NCBI GenBank assembly: GCA_020747065.1
Contig: JAGMVK010000001.1
Span: 3,534,001 to 3,598,000, forward strand
DNA length: 64,000 nucleotides
Reading direction: 5' to 3'
From: Cadophora sp. MPI-SDFR-AT-0126
Taxonomy: Eukaryota; Ascomycota; Leotiomycetes; Helotiales; Ploettnerulaceae
Shown: positions 11,242 through 22,834 of the stretch, piece after piece
How the letters are laid out: each line of letters opens with the position of its first letter
Numbering within the stretch: position 1 is the first letter of the stretch
Notes under the pieces: generated by a model
What the model was told of the DNA's origin: nothing
The model's database searches: none
Seen by the model: the letters and a program-made list of their open reading frames with translations, nothing else
Position numbers and translations under genes: made by a program

Positions 11242-12186
11242 ACGGTTTTGAGAGCTGTTTGGAACGCTGGAAGGATGGTGGTAGAGGGGCTTTGCAGATT
11301 TCCATGGATACTTCTTAACGGAGGTGTAATTGTTTCGCTTCAACATCCTCTTGCAACGCCTGACAGCATACAGCAACGCGACGCAAGATGCGCAGGAGGT
11401 CTTTCGTCTGTATGTTCCACTGGAATCAGCATGATGATACATCTAGCCTAATAGCAATCAAGAAATTGGTCCAAAAACATTGCCAGTCTCTTGATGATGG
11501 CAGTGTTGCAAATGGGAACAACTATCTCGCAGCGTATTGTGTAAGAGATAACCAACCAATTACTTGGAACCTCTTCAAAGTTCGTTTTATTATTGAAAAA
11601 TTGTCCAGGATCTCTCTATCGAAGAGTTCGGGAAAGAAGTGAAGACATCGTGGCAGTGTGAGCGAGCCTCGGTAAACACCCGGGTAAGATTCCATGCTAC
11701 CTGTGCATGCACTCAGCCCTTTGCTTCAGGCGTCTCGGAGTACCCCGAAGGCATTATACCGCCATACAATAAGTAAGATCTTACTTACCAGAAGGCAGCT
11801 GAAGGTAAGCGACAAGATGAATGGCACGACTTTTGCACTCCAACCCCACAATAAAAAAGAATTATCTTCGACGCGCTGACTTCAAGCCACATTTTCAATT
11901 ATCGACCTCTAAATGAGCAGCAATGTCATCGCGCGAGCTTTAAGCCAAGAAGTAATCAAAAGACATGTGCACCATACCATTCAAATATCGTGGTGTAAGT
12001 GGACTTCAGAAGGTACTGGGGAGTAATTTCGTAGAGCAACTGCGCAACTTGAGTTTTATATAAACCGAGTAGATTCCCAACAAGAGAACAATTTCCCACA
12101 CCGTTTTTTAGAACAAGTTTCAATCACTACAAATCGATACTCTCTTTCTCTCTTCAAATAATTCTCCAGGTTATACACTTCACACA
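11242..12186. other. Intergenic, promoter of the secreted protein gene
   Basis: 945 nt with no protein-like ORF. The right end is the promoter of the gene at 12187 and contains a clear TATA box (listed separately) followed by a pyrimidine-rich leader with CTCTCTTTCTCTCTTC just before the start. Confidence 0.5.
12057..12064 (+). promoter_or_regulatory. TATA box
   Basis: TATATAAA lies 123 nt before ATG 12187, followed by a pyrimidine-rich leader. Sequence and spacing fit a core promoter for the secreted-protein gene. Confidence 0.5.
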
Positions 12187-13439
12187 ATGAGCGCTCTCGT
12201 AGCTCTCAGTCTCCTCGTACTCTCCGGCTCTGTAGCAGCAAGTACCATCAACACCAGAGAATACCGACCCAACGAGCACTTGATGCTCGTAGATTGTGGC
12301 ATTGGGCTCCTCCCCAATGGTGCCTCTACCTCCCGAGAAATGGCATACTACTCTGGGTCGTATAATCCAGGAGGCGGTAATACCAAATGGATCCAGCCAG
12401 ATATGATCGCAAACGTTCCGTGGGATGGTTCTTACCCTTGGAGACGAAATGGAATTGCTACCAAATTTCCCAACGGCGACACTTTCCAAGTCTGGTGAGT
12501 ACTTCCCAAGTTCTTATCATAATCATCAACACATTGAAAGTCACCATGCTGACTTGCACCCTGGTAGGATAAATCCAGACATCAAAGACTGGGCCGAGTC
12601 CAAAAGCTACGCAGGAGACGCCAAACACACCTATGGGAATGAATTCAAATGTTGGGCCGAACACGGCCATGCAGCATTCACACTCGCAGACGGCAAGACC
12701 TGCACATCCGCCTACATCTGCTACCACCCACCAGACAACCCTTCTCCTCCAGCTAAGAGATCAAAAACCGACTACGTAATGTCCAAGAAGGACATCACAG
12801 TGCGAGTTCAGGGTACCAATGCAGAGATCGAAGCATGGAAACCTGAAAATGCATTCCGTCATATCAATGACGACGACGAGGGGATCCAGTGTGCTGGGAC
12901 GTCGTACCAGATTGGTAGTGTTTGTACTTTGAGGTTCAATGACTGCTGGTTCTCGTCTCGAGATCACGTTGATGGCATGAAGAAAATCTTGATTGATGCT
13001 GTTGCTCCTGCCGTTGCGAAGACCAGAGTCACAAAGAAGGGCCACTATAACGGGAAGTGTCCTCCTGGTGGAGGGCCGTGTGAGCCTGGCTATGATTTTG
13101 AGTAAGTGACAGTCCCAAACTCGGATCCCTTCTCCATTCTTTTCTGGGAGGGGCTCGCAACCGCTCTTTGACACCTCGAGGTTTCAGGTGCTAATCATCG
13201 GGTGTTACAGGTACGGCCAGTACACATATCCACAATCAGGCTCAGTTCTTGTGAGCGTTTACGATGAAGGTAACGAGGCGAATGCTGCCCCAAATGCAAG
13301 AATCAAATGGTCAATCGACTGTGAGAACGAGGGATTCTGCGGGTCATTCTGCGACAATAATCTGAAGGACATTGTTGACTTCGCAACGTCTCTTGGGGGC
13401 GTGCCGGGGTTTGGAAGCTTGTTCTGCGCCTTTTGCTGA
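12187..13439 (+). CDS. Secreted cysteine-containing protein of unknown function
   Basis: Exons 12187-12494, 12568-13101, 13211-13439; 356 residues. Residues 1-19 (MSALVALSLLVLSGSVAAS) are a signal peptide. The mature protein has many spaced cysteines, including CTSAYICYH in the middle, CAGTSYQIGSVCTLRFNDCW, and a C-terminal cluster DCENEGFCGSFCDN ending FCAFC. The region KCPPGGGPCEPGYDFEYG spans intron 2. Both splices keep the frame and complete coherent motifs. I recognise no catalytic domain. It could be a secreted effector-like or cell-wall-associated protein; that is inference from secretion and cysteine content only. A TATA box at 12057 precedes it. Confidence 0.82.
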
Positions 13440-14076
13440 TAGAGATGCTGGGAGGCTTATGGGTGATATTCTCATAGATTTGGTTTGAGGAGTTGGGAGA
13501 CTTGGTGGCTAGATGATATAGACTGGGAGGATAAAAGTTGAGTACTTGGTCCTGTAGGCTGTGCTCTATTTTATACATTCAAATCTTGCATGTCTCTGGA
13601 CATGTTCAATGTTCCAGCCTTCGCTGCTCACGTTCACACGGTGTGGAGATGGCTTCTATTCAAGCCAAGATGTAAATCTGTATTCTATCCATCTAAGGAA
13701 ATTGCCTTCAGTGAGTGAGGCGGTGGTAGTAGATACATTAAATATTAAGAAACGACATGTTTCGCTGCTGGTATCTAGCCAGCGATTCGCGGACCATCAC
13801 AGCACTCCATTAGGGAGTAAATCATCTCTCCAGATCCCTGCGATCCACACAAAGATTTGGCGACACAGCGACGTTCCCTCGCGCGAAAGCGGATGTAGTG
13901 AGATGCTACGGTGACTTTCCGGCTCCAGGGCTAGACAGAAGCCAAGGCAGAAACTGTGACCTAGTCGTATACATCTGATCTGACTTCGTCTTAGCAAAAT
14001 TGTTCAAGCCAAAACAGAGTACACCTACGTTTTCAATCACATCGAATTCTGATCAAGTATCCATCACTCCTCCAAA
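13440..14076. other. Intergenic, convergent 3' regions
   Basis: 637 nt between two convergent genes. It should hold both 3' UTRs. No further gene or repeat seen. Confidence 0.5.
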
Positions 14077-14331
14077 TCACTCCTTCACGACATGATCAAT
14101 CTCGCCCGTCGTCGAACTGATAACATGTCCAATAAATCCTCCAATTGCCGGAGCAGAAGCGACTGCGTCGAACGCTCGCTTCGTGAGACAGGAGAGATCT
14201 GAGTCGACACAGACGTATTTGGGAGATCCGGATGGGGTGTCGACTTTCTTGATATATGGTGTTGGCGCTGAGAGGACTTGTGTGGAGAGTGTGAGGGTGG
14301 TGAGGAGGATGGTGAGTGTTGAGAATTGCAT
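14077..14331 (-). CDS. Small secreted protein, 84 residues
   Basis: Start ATG 14331, intronless. Residues 1-21 (MQFSTLTILLTTLTLSTQVLS) are a strong signal peptide, likely cut before APTPYIKK. The mature chain of about 63 residues has two cysteines (YVCVDSDLSCLTKRAF) and a small, Gly/Ser/Ala-rich hydrophobic tail (AIGGFIGHVISSTTG). No family recognised. Size, secretion and lack of domains fit the general description of small secreted proteins of fungi. The frame is open upstream of this ATG, but the signal peptide fixes the start. Confidence 0.7.
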   Translation of the reverse strand: MQFSTLTILLTTLTLSTQVLSAPTPYIKKVDTPSGSPKYVCVDSDLSCLTKRAFDAVASAPAIGGFIGHVISSTTGEIDHVVKE

Positions 14332-15636
14332 GGTGGATGAGGTGTGGTGGTGGTGTTGCGAGCTTTGTGAGAGGCACAAATGTTGAGTGAGTGTAAATAG
14401 TGATAAGGACTGGAAATGAGCGGTATTCTGATGTCTGGTTGACGGTGTCGAATTATTTATTACAGTACTAGACAAATGAATGGCTTTGGATTTCTTTCGT
14501 GAGTGCAAGACAAGAGAAGAATTATTTCCACAGCATCCAACGAGGGGAGTATATAACCCTCGGCCCACTACTTACCCCGTTCAAACCCTCGATCAAATGA
14601 CGTAGAGAGCAACAGAAGATCTCAATCACTCAGCACGGAAGACCCTTCGCCGCCTTGTGATAAGCTTAGATCAACTGCTTGACATATCTGCTTTGGTACG
14701 CTGTGGGGAAGAAGGGCCGTGAGATGTGATTGCGATCTTCGTGTGACATGGGTACAACAGCTGGGAGTACACAGCACGTTGCTCAAGAGCTTGAAACTTC
14801 CTGAAAGGACTTGTATTCTCGTGTGCAACTCCATGCTCTCTACATATCTTCCTCAATTTGACGATATCGAATTATGTTACCTCGTCTGGCTTTGTTCAAA
14901 GTATTTCGCAAGTGTTGTTCTTGGTGATGGTCCCCTATTTTGCAGAACCGTGCACGCGGTCGTCCGAATTAGGATGTGTCCAAGAGATCGTCACGTCGAT
15001 CAGGGCATTTCAGCTGAAGATCTTTGGCTCCTCAATTTTAGGTTATGGGGCGCCTTTCAACCTGAAACACGCATCATTGCCTTGGTTGTTTACTCCGCAG
15101 TGGTACGTGAGTGACAGGATGCATTTGGACATGTGCAAATAGGGGTCCTACCGCGTCAGTGCTGTGTCGCGAGTGCATGGGCACTTTTGGATCTCTGTAG
15201 CCAATTCGGGTTGTAACACGTAATTCCTCTTGCGGGCAGAATTGAATCATGTCATAGTATGGAATATTTGAAGTATTTCAGTGACTTGGAAGTGCTGATG
15301 GTTTTACCAGAGAAGGACAAGGAGCAGCAACAGATCTAACTTCTATTAACAACACGTCACAGGTAGTTGATAAATGTGACTCTGCGGTTTCATTTCTTCC
15401 TCCCGAAGGTATGTATTAAGTCCTATTTGGTCACTATTCTGGAAGTCCCAAGCATACCGCCAGTCTCAAGTAGTCCCATCAAGTATCCACAGCACATCCC
15501 CCTTTCCATGCATGTTTTCCTGTGCCTCACCAGCGTGTCCAGTTCATCAACCAATTCAGTGTATTGAAAGCCTACTATACCATGCTTGTTCCAATAATAG
15601 TACTCTTTTCCTGGAAACCTGTCCTCGGCTCTCCAA
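14332..15636. other. Intergenic, no supported gene
   Basis: 1.3 kb. On the leftward strand GTTATATAC lies near 14549-14557, about 220 nt before the small secreted gene's start, a possible but distant TATA element. A 131-codon rightward open frame at 14719-15114 has no start context, domain or compositional signature and is not called. Confidence 0.45.
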
Positions 15637-17478
15637 TCACAAAATAACGCACCCATTCGTGCAATTCATCGCTCTCGGATCACAACAGAAAATACAACAC
15701 TTGTCGCACCCATTCGCATGATCAAAACCTTCCGCCAGAACCCTTATCCGAAAAGCCTTCGTCCCCGTCTCCCTAGCCATGAAGGCCGAGACGCGCAACC
15801 CGCTCTTCTCCGCATAGATATCCTTTCCATCGTACGGAATCTCGACGCTCATCGTAGCGCTGCCATTTGCGCCCTCATACGGTGTCTTTCCTGCTTGTCT
15901 ACCTAACGCGCCCATCGCTTCCCAATTCTGGTCCATGGCTGCTTTATACACCTGGTGGTCTCGCTTCACGATGCAAACCCAGGGTCCGTCTTTGGCGGAA
16001 GTGGCGGTGCCGCATGCAACGAGGTACTCGGTGACTTTTTCGTTTGCTCGGCCTCGTGTCCTGAACCACACACAGGCATTGAAACTCGACAAGCCGTGAG
16101 TATTGAATGTCGTCGTGCTGTCATCCCATGCCATGTCGTGACTGACCCTTACCTTCTCATAAAATTCCAAGCCCTGCAAATCGAACACGAACGACTGGTT
16201 TTCGCTTCTGGACAGATGTTCGGTATCGGCATCCGTGTCGTCGGATGAGATGAAGAATTCTTTTCTGGGCTGGAGAGGCCATGAGTTCAGCTCGATGGCG
16301 AGATAGGATGGGTTGGTACGTTTGTACTTGTTGAAACCGATGAGTTGCAGGGTGATTCCTTGGATGTTTTGCGGTCCTTCGGTTTGGTCGTAGCAGTTTA
16401 GGCTGAGAAAGAGGTACTTGCTGTTGGGGATATTGCGGATCTGGGCGTTGATTTTGAGCCCATTGTTGGTGAGTGTGAAGTCTGGATTTGCGATTGCGTT
16501 CCTGGAGGGTTCGAAAGAGCCTGCATTGGCGAATTCGGCGGGTGAATGCGCGAGGATGCCACGGAATTCGGGAACGGCGCCATATCCTGTCGGGTTTGCA
16601 GTCCATGCAAAGATTGATAGATCGTTGTACTGAGCCAGGATCTCCTTCTGTAACCGGATGAAGGCTTTGTTTTCTTCACCGTATGTCATAGGCATGTTCA
16701 CCCCGAAGATTCCAAGAAGAGAATACGCGATGTCTTCTGTCCTGGCCGTTTGACGATTCTGTGCCCAGGACATCTTCTTTGCAATGGTCATTTTGCTCAG
16801 TATGCTCATGACATCCCGTTCCCGATTCGTGGTCCCGGAATGCTCAAAGACCCTCTTGTCTATCCTTGTTATGCTCGTCAGGAGATCACCAAGTTCGTTT
16901 CGATTCCCAAAATGGATCCAGTGGGCGTCATAAAACTCAACGGTAGGCGGTGCTATCAGTTCCTGTAACGTCCAGCCTCTGGTGAACCAACGACAACCCC
17001 TCAGCTGACTTTTTGCCATGTCCGTCAACTGAAGACTACTGTGTACCGGTGGTATCTCATAACTTTGACCTTGCCCCCGAGCCCACCCATTGCTCGATCG
17101 ATAGCTAGTCGCCGGATTCGATGGCAAGAAATCAGATTCAAAGTCCGCAAGTTGAGCATAACACACCGTAGCCCTCGCATACCACTTGAACATGGAATTG
17201 ATCGCCTCGCTCAGTTCCGGTGTGTTGCTCTTGTCGATGCAACAGGTATCGTTCCAGATATATTTCAGTCGTTCCTTGCTATTCAGCGTAATCTCAATGG
17301 ATCTCTCCACTTTCGTCCAATTCTTGTGACGTTGCTTGCCATGCCCGGCGAGGAATTCCATGTAGTCCTGGTACGTGACCTCGGTATCGCCATCCCAGGT
17401 GTGTGATAGAATTGCGTATGGCGGAGGCTGGAGTGCAAACCACTCCAGTTGTCCCGTTTCGCAATTGATGAGCCTCAT
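15637..17478 (-). CDS. HET-domain protein with C-terminal Cys-rich tail ending in a CaaX-like motif
   Basis: Intronless, 613 residues. The frame is open 23 codons further upstream, but MRLINCETGQLEWF is the standard start of this family. The HET domain occupies roughly residues 20-250 with its three blocks: YAILSHTWDGDTEVTYQDY; IWNDTCCIDKSNTPELSEAI with SMFKWYARATVCYAQL; and CRWFTRGWTLQELIAP. This is the HET-D/HET-E-like subgroup, whose members trigger programmed cell death on non-self recognition. No NACHT, ankyrin or WD40 part follows; the C-terminal half is family-typical but unnamed. The last 25 residues hold seven cysteines and end GCVIL, with TGA directly after. Cys-Val-Ile-Leu fits a geranylgeranylation CaaX box, and the upstream cysteines could be palmitoylated. 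Both are inferences. Confidence 0.9.
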   Translation of the reverse strand: MRLINCETGQLEWFALQPPPYAILSHTWDGDTEVTYQDYMEFLAGHGKQRHKNWTKVERSIEITLNSKERLKYIWNDTCCIDKSNTPELSEAINSMFKWYARATVCYAQLADFESDFLPSNPATSYRSSNGWARGQGQSYEIPPVHSSLQLTDMAKSQLRGCRWFTRGWTLQELIAPPTVEFYDAHWIHFGNRNELGDLLTSITRIDKRVFEHSGTTNRERDVMSILSKMTIAKKMSWAQNRQTARTEDIAYSLLGIFGVNMPMTYGEENKAFIRLQKEILAQYNDLSIFAWTANPTGYGAVPEFRGILAHSPAEFANAGSFEPSRNAIANPDFTLTNNGLKINAQIRNIPNSKYLFLSLNCYDQTEGPQNIQGITLQLIGFNKYKRTNPSYLAIELNSWPLQPRKEFFISSDDTDADTEHLSRSENQSFVFDLQGLEFYEKVRVSHDMAWDDSTTTFNTHGLSSFNACVWFRTRGRANEKVTEYLVACGTATSAKDGPWVCIVKRDHQVYKAAMDQNWEAMGALGRQAGKTPYEGANGSATMSVEIPYDGKDIYAEKSGLRVSAFMARETGTKAFRIRVLAEGFDHANGCDKCCIFCCDPRAMNCTNGCVIL

Positions 17479-18148
17479 GATGGCTCTTTGGTAATGAGGA
17501 TATTTCGTGTGACGAATGTGCTGAACTCCTTGGCAATACGAAATCACAATAGGCTAAAGTTGCGGCGACAGTAATGTCTGGACGAGTTTACAAGTCAGGG
17601 TTCTGAGCGCATTCTCTGATGTTGGAAAGCTTTCAAATTCCTGGATCAAAAAGATGGAGATTTAACGGAGGATGCAGAGTGACGTTGGCCAGAGCATGCA
17701 GGGGATGAAGGAACAGTTGGGGGCCAGCTCGTCTATTTACGAAATGACCAATGGCGACGCTGCGAAATAAATTCGAGGGGCTGGTGCGGCGCAGGCGAGG
17801 TCCGCTTAGCGAATGCGAAGCCGCATCCTTCTCACTGTCTGGAGTTGAATTCAAAAGGTATTGTTATTTGTACAGATCGTGTCCAACTCATCTATTTCAA
17901 GAACGCAAGATGCCATGTATAGAAAGAGAAGCAGCACAGAAGGACGCTGAAATCAGCACTGTCGGTTTTTGTTGTTTTGATCCTCGCTAAGAATTAGAGA
18001 GGAGCCGAGGTCCGGAGGTCGAAACCTTGGCTGCACTACAAAAGTAGACAGGAATAGAGTTAATTTCAGTGCTACCATACTCTGAACAGTAGCTGTGTCT
18101 CACTTGCGAGCGGAAATCGAACAATCTTCCAGATTCTTTCGGAGTTCA
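17479..18148. other. Intergenic, no supported gene
   Basis: 670 nt between the HET gene promoter and the 3' end of the alkaline phosphatase gene. Nothing recognised beyond short chance ORFs. Confidence 0.5.
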
Positions 18149-19938
18149 TCAATGATAATGTTCATCCCCCCCCTCAAACCTCTTCTCCACACTCCTCCCC
18201 ACCCACTGCGTCCCCTTATTTCTTAACGCCTTGGTCGCAGCTCCCAGATCAACCTTCAACTGCTTCTCAACGTACAGCGGTAACTGGGTATTGTCCCAAT
18301 TGCCCGCCATGTTCTGTCTCAGAATCTTCCCGCCCTTATCGCTACTATACCCATAAAGCGTAACATCAGCCGCACTATGTCCTCCGGTACTCCAGCCAAC
18401 ACCAGCCCTCGAGCTCAATATGATGCCTATCTCATTCAAGAACGCACTCTTGCCTTTCAGGGCAACGAGTTTGGCAACCTCGGCGTCGGTAGGGTTGAGT
18501 AGGCCGTAGCGCGGGAAGATGACTGTCTTGAGGAAGGTGGAGGGATCGGGACCGGTGTAGGATGTGAAGAGGGAGGCAAGAATTTCAGAGGAGGAGTTGG
18601 CTGCTTGGAATATCGGAGGGTTGTAGCCGTGGAGAGTGAGGCCGCCGGTCTCGTGGTCGGCGGCGGAGAGCATGGTTGTGTCTGGGTGGGCATCAATCCA
18701 GGTGCGGACGAAGGACATCACTTCGTTGTATTGGATTGTGTCGTGGAGGTGGCCAATGGGGTCGTTGGAGTGCCCAGCGTGATCAATACGGGAAGCTTCT
18801 ATCATTATGAAATAGCCTAGTGGGGACGTCAGTCTGTTGTGGATTCATATGGTGGCATGGCAGTGAAGGGGCGTGGGGAGTGTTTACCTCGCTTGGTACC
18901 CTTAGTTGCTTTTTCGAGGGAGGTGAGTGCTGTCTTGGTCATCTCGAGAAGAGAAGGCTCGAGATTATCCTGGCGATCGATCTCATATGACATATGACCT
19001 GGTTAGTTTATCAGCATCTTTCCCTCCCACTTTCTCTCCGCATTCAAAGAACCAAGCTCACCTTCAGTAAACAACCCCACAAACGGCAATTTTGCACTCT
19101 CACCACCCTTCAACTTGTCAAAGCCGGCGCGATCAGTAAAGACATTGTACCCCTTCTCCTTCCCAAACTTTAACAGATCGATTTCATCACTTCTGCATGA
19201 TCCAGCTTGAGATCTGGGTTTGAAATAGCATCGGCCACCGCCGAGAAGAATGTCAACTACAGACCCGAGAGGATGACCGTACCCAATCTCGTGCTCTGCA
19301 ATCTTGGCCTCTGAGTCGCGGTGTACGACGTGAGCAGCGTAAGCTAAAGTATGTGAGTGATGTGATGAGATGAGAGGAGAAAAGCTTACAAGCCGGTGTG
19401 GCGTGGGTGATTCTGGATGTAGCAACCAAGCCCGTCTTGAAGCCATCAAGTTTTGCAGCCTCGAGAATTGAACCCACAGGTTGACGATTGTCGTCAACGG
19501 CAATGGCTTTTATAGGCGTCAGATCTTGACGTCTCAATCAAGATAGAAGATATAGACAAACCAGCATTGTACGTCTTGACACCACATCCAAACGCAGTTG
19601 CACTTGCCGCCGAGTCGGTAATCAGATTATCACTTGCTTGAGTCCGAACACTCCCAAGAACCTACTTCATCAGTACGCCAATTCATCTCCACCGATCCAG
19701 GAAACCATACCATCTGATCAGCAGCCAACTGATAAGTCACAGGCCTATCAATGTTCCCCCCATTCTTCAACGCAGACACATAATCCCTGGCCAAAGTCTG
19801 CGACGCAGTCCCAAATCCGTCAGGCACGATGTAAATGAAGCTTCTTGCTGTTGCACCTTGCCAATCACCTGGTCCAGTCGTTGCAGCTTGCGAGACACAG
19901 ACGAGGAGAGTGATGGGCCAGAGAGTTGATACGCGCAT
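18149..19938 (-). CDS. Alkaline phosphatase (secreted or vacuolar, PHO8-like)
   Basis: Six exons: 19711-19938, 19562-19661, 19390-19506, 19062-19343, 18888-18998, 18149-18816; 501 residues. Residues 1-19 are a hydrophobic signal or anchor. Metal and catalytic motifs in order: YIVPDGFG (metal Asp), LITDSAASATAF with the nucleophilic Ser, SRITHATPASYAAH (metal Asp/Thr region), MIEASRIDHAGHSNDP (metal Asp and two His), SAADHETGGLTLHG (Asp-His) and WSTGGHSAADV (His). All ligands of the PF00245 family are present, so the enzyme should be active as a phosphomonoesterase. Each splice was fixed by rebuilding a conserved motif; intron 1 joins DQM to VLGSVRTQASDNL. The C-terminus shows no second membrane helix. 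A TATA box precedes the start. Confidence 0.93.
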
Positions 19939-20934
19939 CTTGACTTATTGGACTTATAGTACTCGGAGAGCGAATGAGGGTGATGAAAGGCTGGCTCACA
20001 GGGTCCTCATTCGTGCAGCTCACATTATCGGTACTTATATACATACATTTCCCACTTTCCCCTCCTTCTCAACCTACAGAAATCTCGGACTTACATCTGA
20101 AGCAGTGCTAGAACAGCCCATCACTCCGCCATGGCAGAGAACATTACAATATAAAAATGCGAGGCACGTGGGTGCCGCTGTTGGAGGCAGGAGGGGTTAA
20201 GTACAAGCCAAGGAGAGACGGCATGCCGAGTCCTTGGCTTCAGGAGCCTGTCAATAGAGGAGGCCAATTAGGCTGTTTGAAGGCAGGACATGTGTTTTCA
20301 AGCCAAGAGCGGAGAGCGCATGTTGCTCCTGTATAGGAAGCTCAGAAGAATGGGATGGAGGTACTGTAATGATCCGAGGAGACGTCCCGCGTGGGGAGTC
20401 CTAGGACATTTCACTTAGTCAAAGCAACGGAGAGATACAATCCCCCCAACCCTTGTAGGGTCAAACTTCGTAGATCATAAGTACTTTGCTGGGAATTTGA
20501 TTGATCACAGAGTCGCGTGCACTGTAGCAAGAGCCTCACATCTAGAAAAATAGTGACGTCACAACTGAAAGGGATTTTGAAGATTGGATGCTTCAAAATC
20601 CTTTATTAACGTGCTTAGTAGGCGAATCGCCCAGCGCTGGGCGGGTAGGACGAACTGGATGGAGTAGGGAAACATAAGGTGCGCAATATCCACTTGGATG
20701 CGTGGGGAACATCCTACGAGAACTTCTCCCAGCCCAGCAATCAAGATATGACCCTCTCCTGAAGTCCCAATCATCACTCGTTTTGTACCAGATCCAGATT
20801 TGTAGTCGAAAGCCATATCATTTCCTAGTTACAATGGGACTAGAACCGGATGCCAAAAGACATCGTGCAAATCCAGCCATTGCGAATGTACGCCTTTCAT
20901 CCTCCCACGAATCAAGCAAAACGTCATATCCCAT
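19939..20934. other. Intergenic between alkaline phosphatase promoter and RPL10 3' end
   Basis: About 1 kb. It holds the phosphatase promoter and the RPL10 3' UTR. Several scattered CATGTG/CACGTG-like hexamers occur (CACGTG at about 20165-20170); CACGTG is the core bound by Pho4-type bHLH factors, but one copy is weak evidence. No gene seen. Confidence 0.4.
20034..20041 (-). promoter_or_regulatory. TATA box of the alkaline phosphatase gene
   Basis: TATATAAG on the minus strand, 96 nt before ATG 19938. Sequence and distance fit a core promoter element. Confidence 0.45.
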
Positions 20935-22043
20935 TTATGCCTCCTGGAAAGCAGCCGGGAAACGGCGGATGTTGTCGGCCAACTTTCCGTGGTTGCTCAA
21001 GAATTGGACATAGGCACCATCAACCAAGACCTTTCCTCCGGCCTTCTTCTCCATGTACTCCTCACGGCGAAGAGGGGTGAAGCCCCAGTTCTTGGAAACG
21101 ATGATCTTTTGGCGACCAGGGAACTTGTATTGGGAACGACGAAGGGCTTCGAGAGCGGTAGCACGGTCTGGGGACTCATTAGTTTATCTCCTGCCTTGAT
21201 GTATTGCTGAACTTACGGGCATCACGGGTGCGGACACTCAAGATGATCTGACCGATGTTGACACGGGCAACAGTTCCGTTTGGCTTTCCCCAAGCACCAC
21301 GCATTCCAGTTTGCAGTCTATCGGCACCGGCGCAAGACAACATCTTGTTGATACGGACGACATGGTATGGGTGAGCACGGACACGGAGATGGAAACCTTC
21401 CTTTCCAGCAACCTTAACCAAGTACCTGAACCACGTTGTTAGCTACTGTAGCTTATCCATCGTATGTCCTCCATGCAATCTATATCATAGTCCAACATCG
21501 AATCTTCCCATGTGTAATCCGTCTTCGAACCCACTTCGCCACTTCCTCTATTGGGGGTATACTGACTTGTTGGCGCAAATACGGGCAGCTTCCAAAGCCT
21601 CGGAGCTCAACTGTTCGTACTCGTTGGAGACCAAGTGGATGCAGAGAGGGAACTCGTCGACATTTGCGCGCTTTCGGCCGAGATCGAAGATACGGATCTT
21701 GGGGTCCTATCATTTGGGTCCAGTCAGCTGCCATCCCTTCCTATGTCGAATATGTATCGAGAAAGGTGTCGGTTCACATGGATCGAAATGGGGATGTCAT
21801 CGGAGAGGCAGAACTCACAGGTACACCACGGTTGAATCTGGACTTGGGGTATGGCTGTTCTCATGTCAGTTTTTGGTCCTGAAGATGCGAATCTGAGGCT
21901 GGAGAGCGAAGAAGGCCGCTGATCATGAAGCCCACAAAGGTCATCGACGCTCAAAGACCTCGTCCATCTCCCAGCACGAACAGAGGCAGCGAACTCACCT
22001 TGTTCTTGCAGTAACGGTAACATCTCGCTGGGCGGCGTGCCAT
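20935..22043 (-). CDS. RPL10: 60S ribosomal protein L10 (uL16)
   Basis: Five exons: 21999-22043, 21819-21854, 21567-21706, 21217-21425, 20935-21167; 220 residues, one fewer than yeast Rpl10. Starts [20 protein letters not shown], continues [72 protein letters not shown] and ends FPAAFQEA. The protein joins the pre-60S late in the cytoplasm and helps form the P-site and A-site environment; the loop around [19 protein letters not shown] is the functionally critical one. The very short first and second exons are usual for ribosomal protein genes of filamentous fungi. RPL30 lies 0.8 kb upstream in the same direction. Confidence 0.97.
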
Positions 22044-22834
22044 CTTGAATGATTTCAGATGGTTTGTCGTTTGGGTGGAGTTGTCGTTGCTGTTCTGCCG
22101 GGGAAGTTCGCAGGTTTTGAGGCGGTTGACCTCAGACTCCGATTTCAAAGCAAAGGACGCTAACGATTCGCTTAGCCACAATCTATCTGCCCCACTCCGC
22201 CGCCCTCAGACACAAACGAGGGTTGGGCCCTAACATTCGGGGGCAAATGTCAAGAATAAATGCCGAAAGAGTCATCACCTCAATAACGTTAGAGTTTCCT
22301 GGGATTACAAGAGTCAAGAGTCATTTTTCAGTGAACGGAATTCCACTTGGGGAAGTTTTCTGTTGATGAGTCGAAATGACCCATTTTTGCTTAGAAATGT
22401 CCCAATACTAGCCGAGGACTTTGAATTTTGAGAAAAAAGCCATCGCTCCACGAAAGGCTTGAAAGGGAGAAAGAAAACCCATTTCGCGACCGCAGACTGA
22501 CCGTCATGTACCTGTAAGTTCGGCTTCTAGGAGGCCGATTTTGAGAGATCTCTATTGTGAAGCTACGCCATTGAGTGCTGCACCAACCCGCAACTTCGTT
22601 ATGAGTAGGCCTTACAGGTATCGGGGGAGTGAGCCAGGCATATTAGCACATGTATACAATGCTCCTCAAGGCAAATTATCATTCAAATCACGCCGACACG
22701 TCAAAACCGTCACGTAAGAAGTATCCCTCGAGAACCGGTTGGTATCATTCGCTATGCTAGAAGCTCTGCAGATGATACATGCTTTATGCCCAGTCCATCA
22801 TTCCTCCATCCATCCCAACGTTCATTGGCGACAT
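22044..22834. promoter_or_regulatory. RPL10 promoter region and RPL30 3' region
   Basis: 791 nt between two tandem leftward ribosomal protein genes. It should contain the RPL10 promoter. No ORF of note; I could not identify a specific ribosomal-protein promoter element with confidence. Confidence 0.4.

Noticed and set aside
14719..15114. 131-codon rightward ORF
   Set aside because: No domain, no start context, mixed composition; looks like a chance frame in intergenic DNA.
21855..21998. Possible box C/D snoRNA in RPL10 intron 1
   Set aside because: A CGATGA-like and a CTGA sequence are present, but the C box deviates from consensus and no flanking terminal stem was found.
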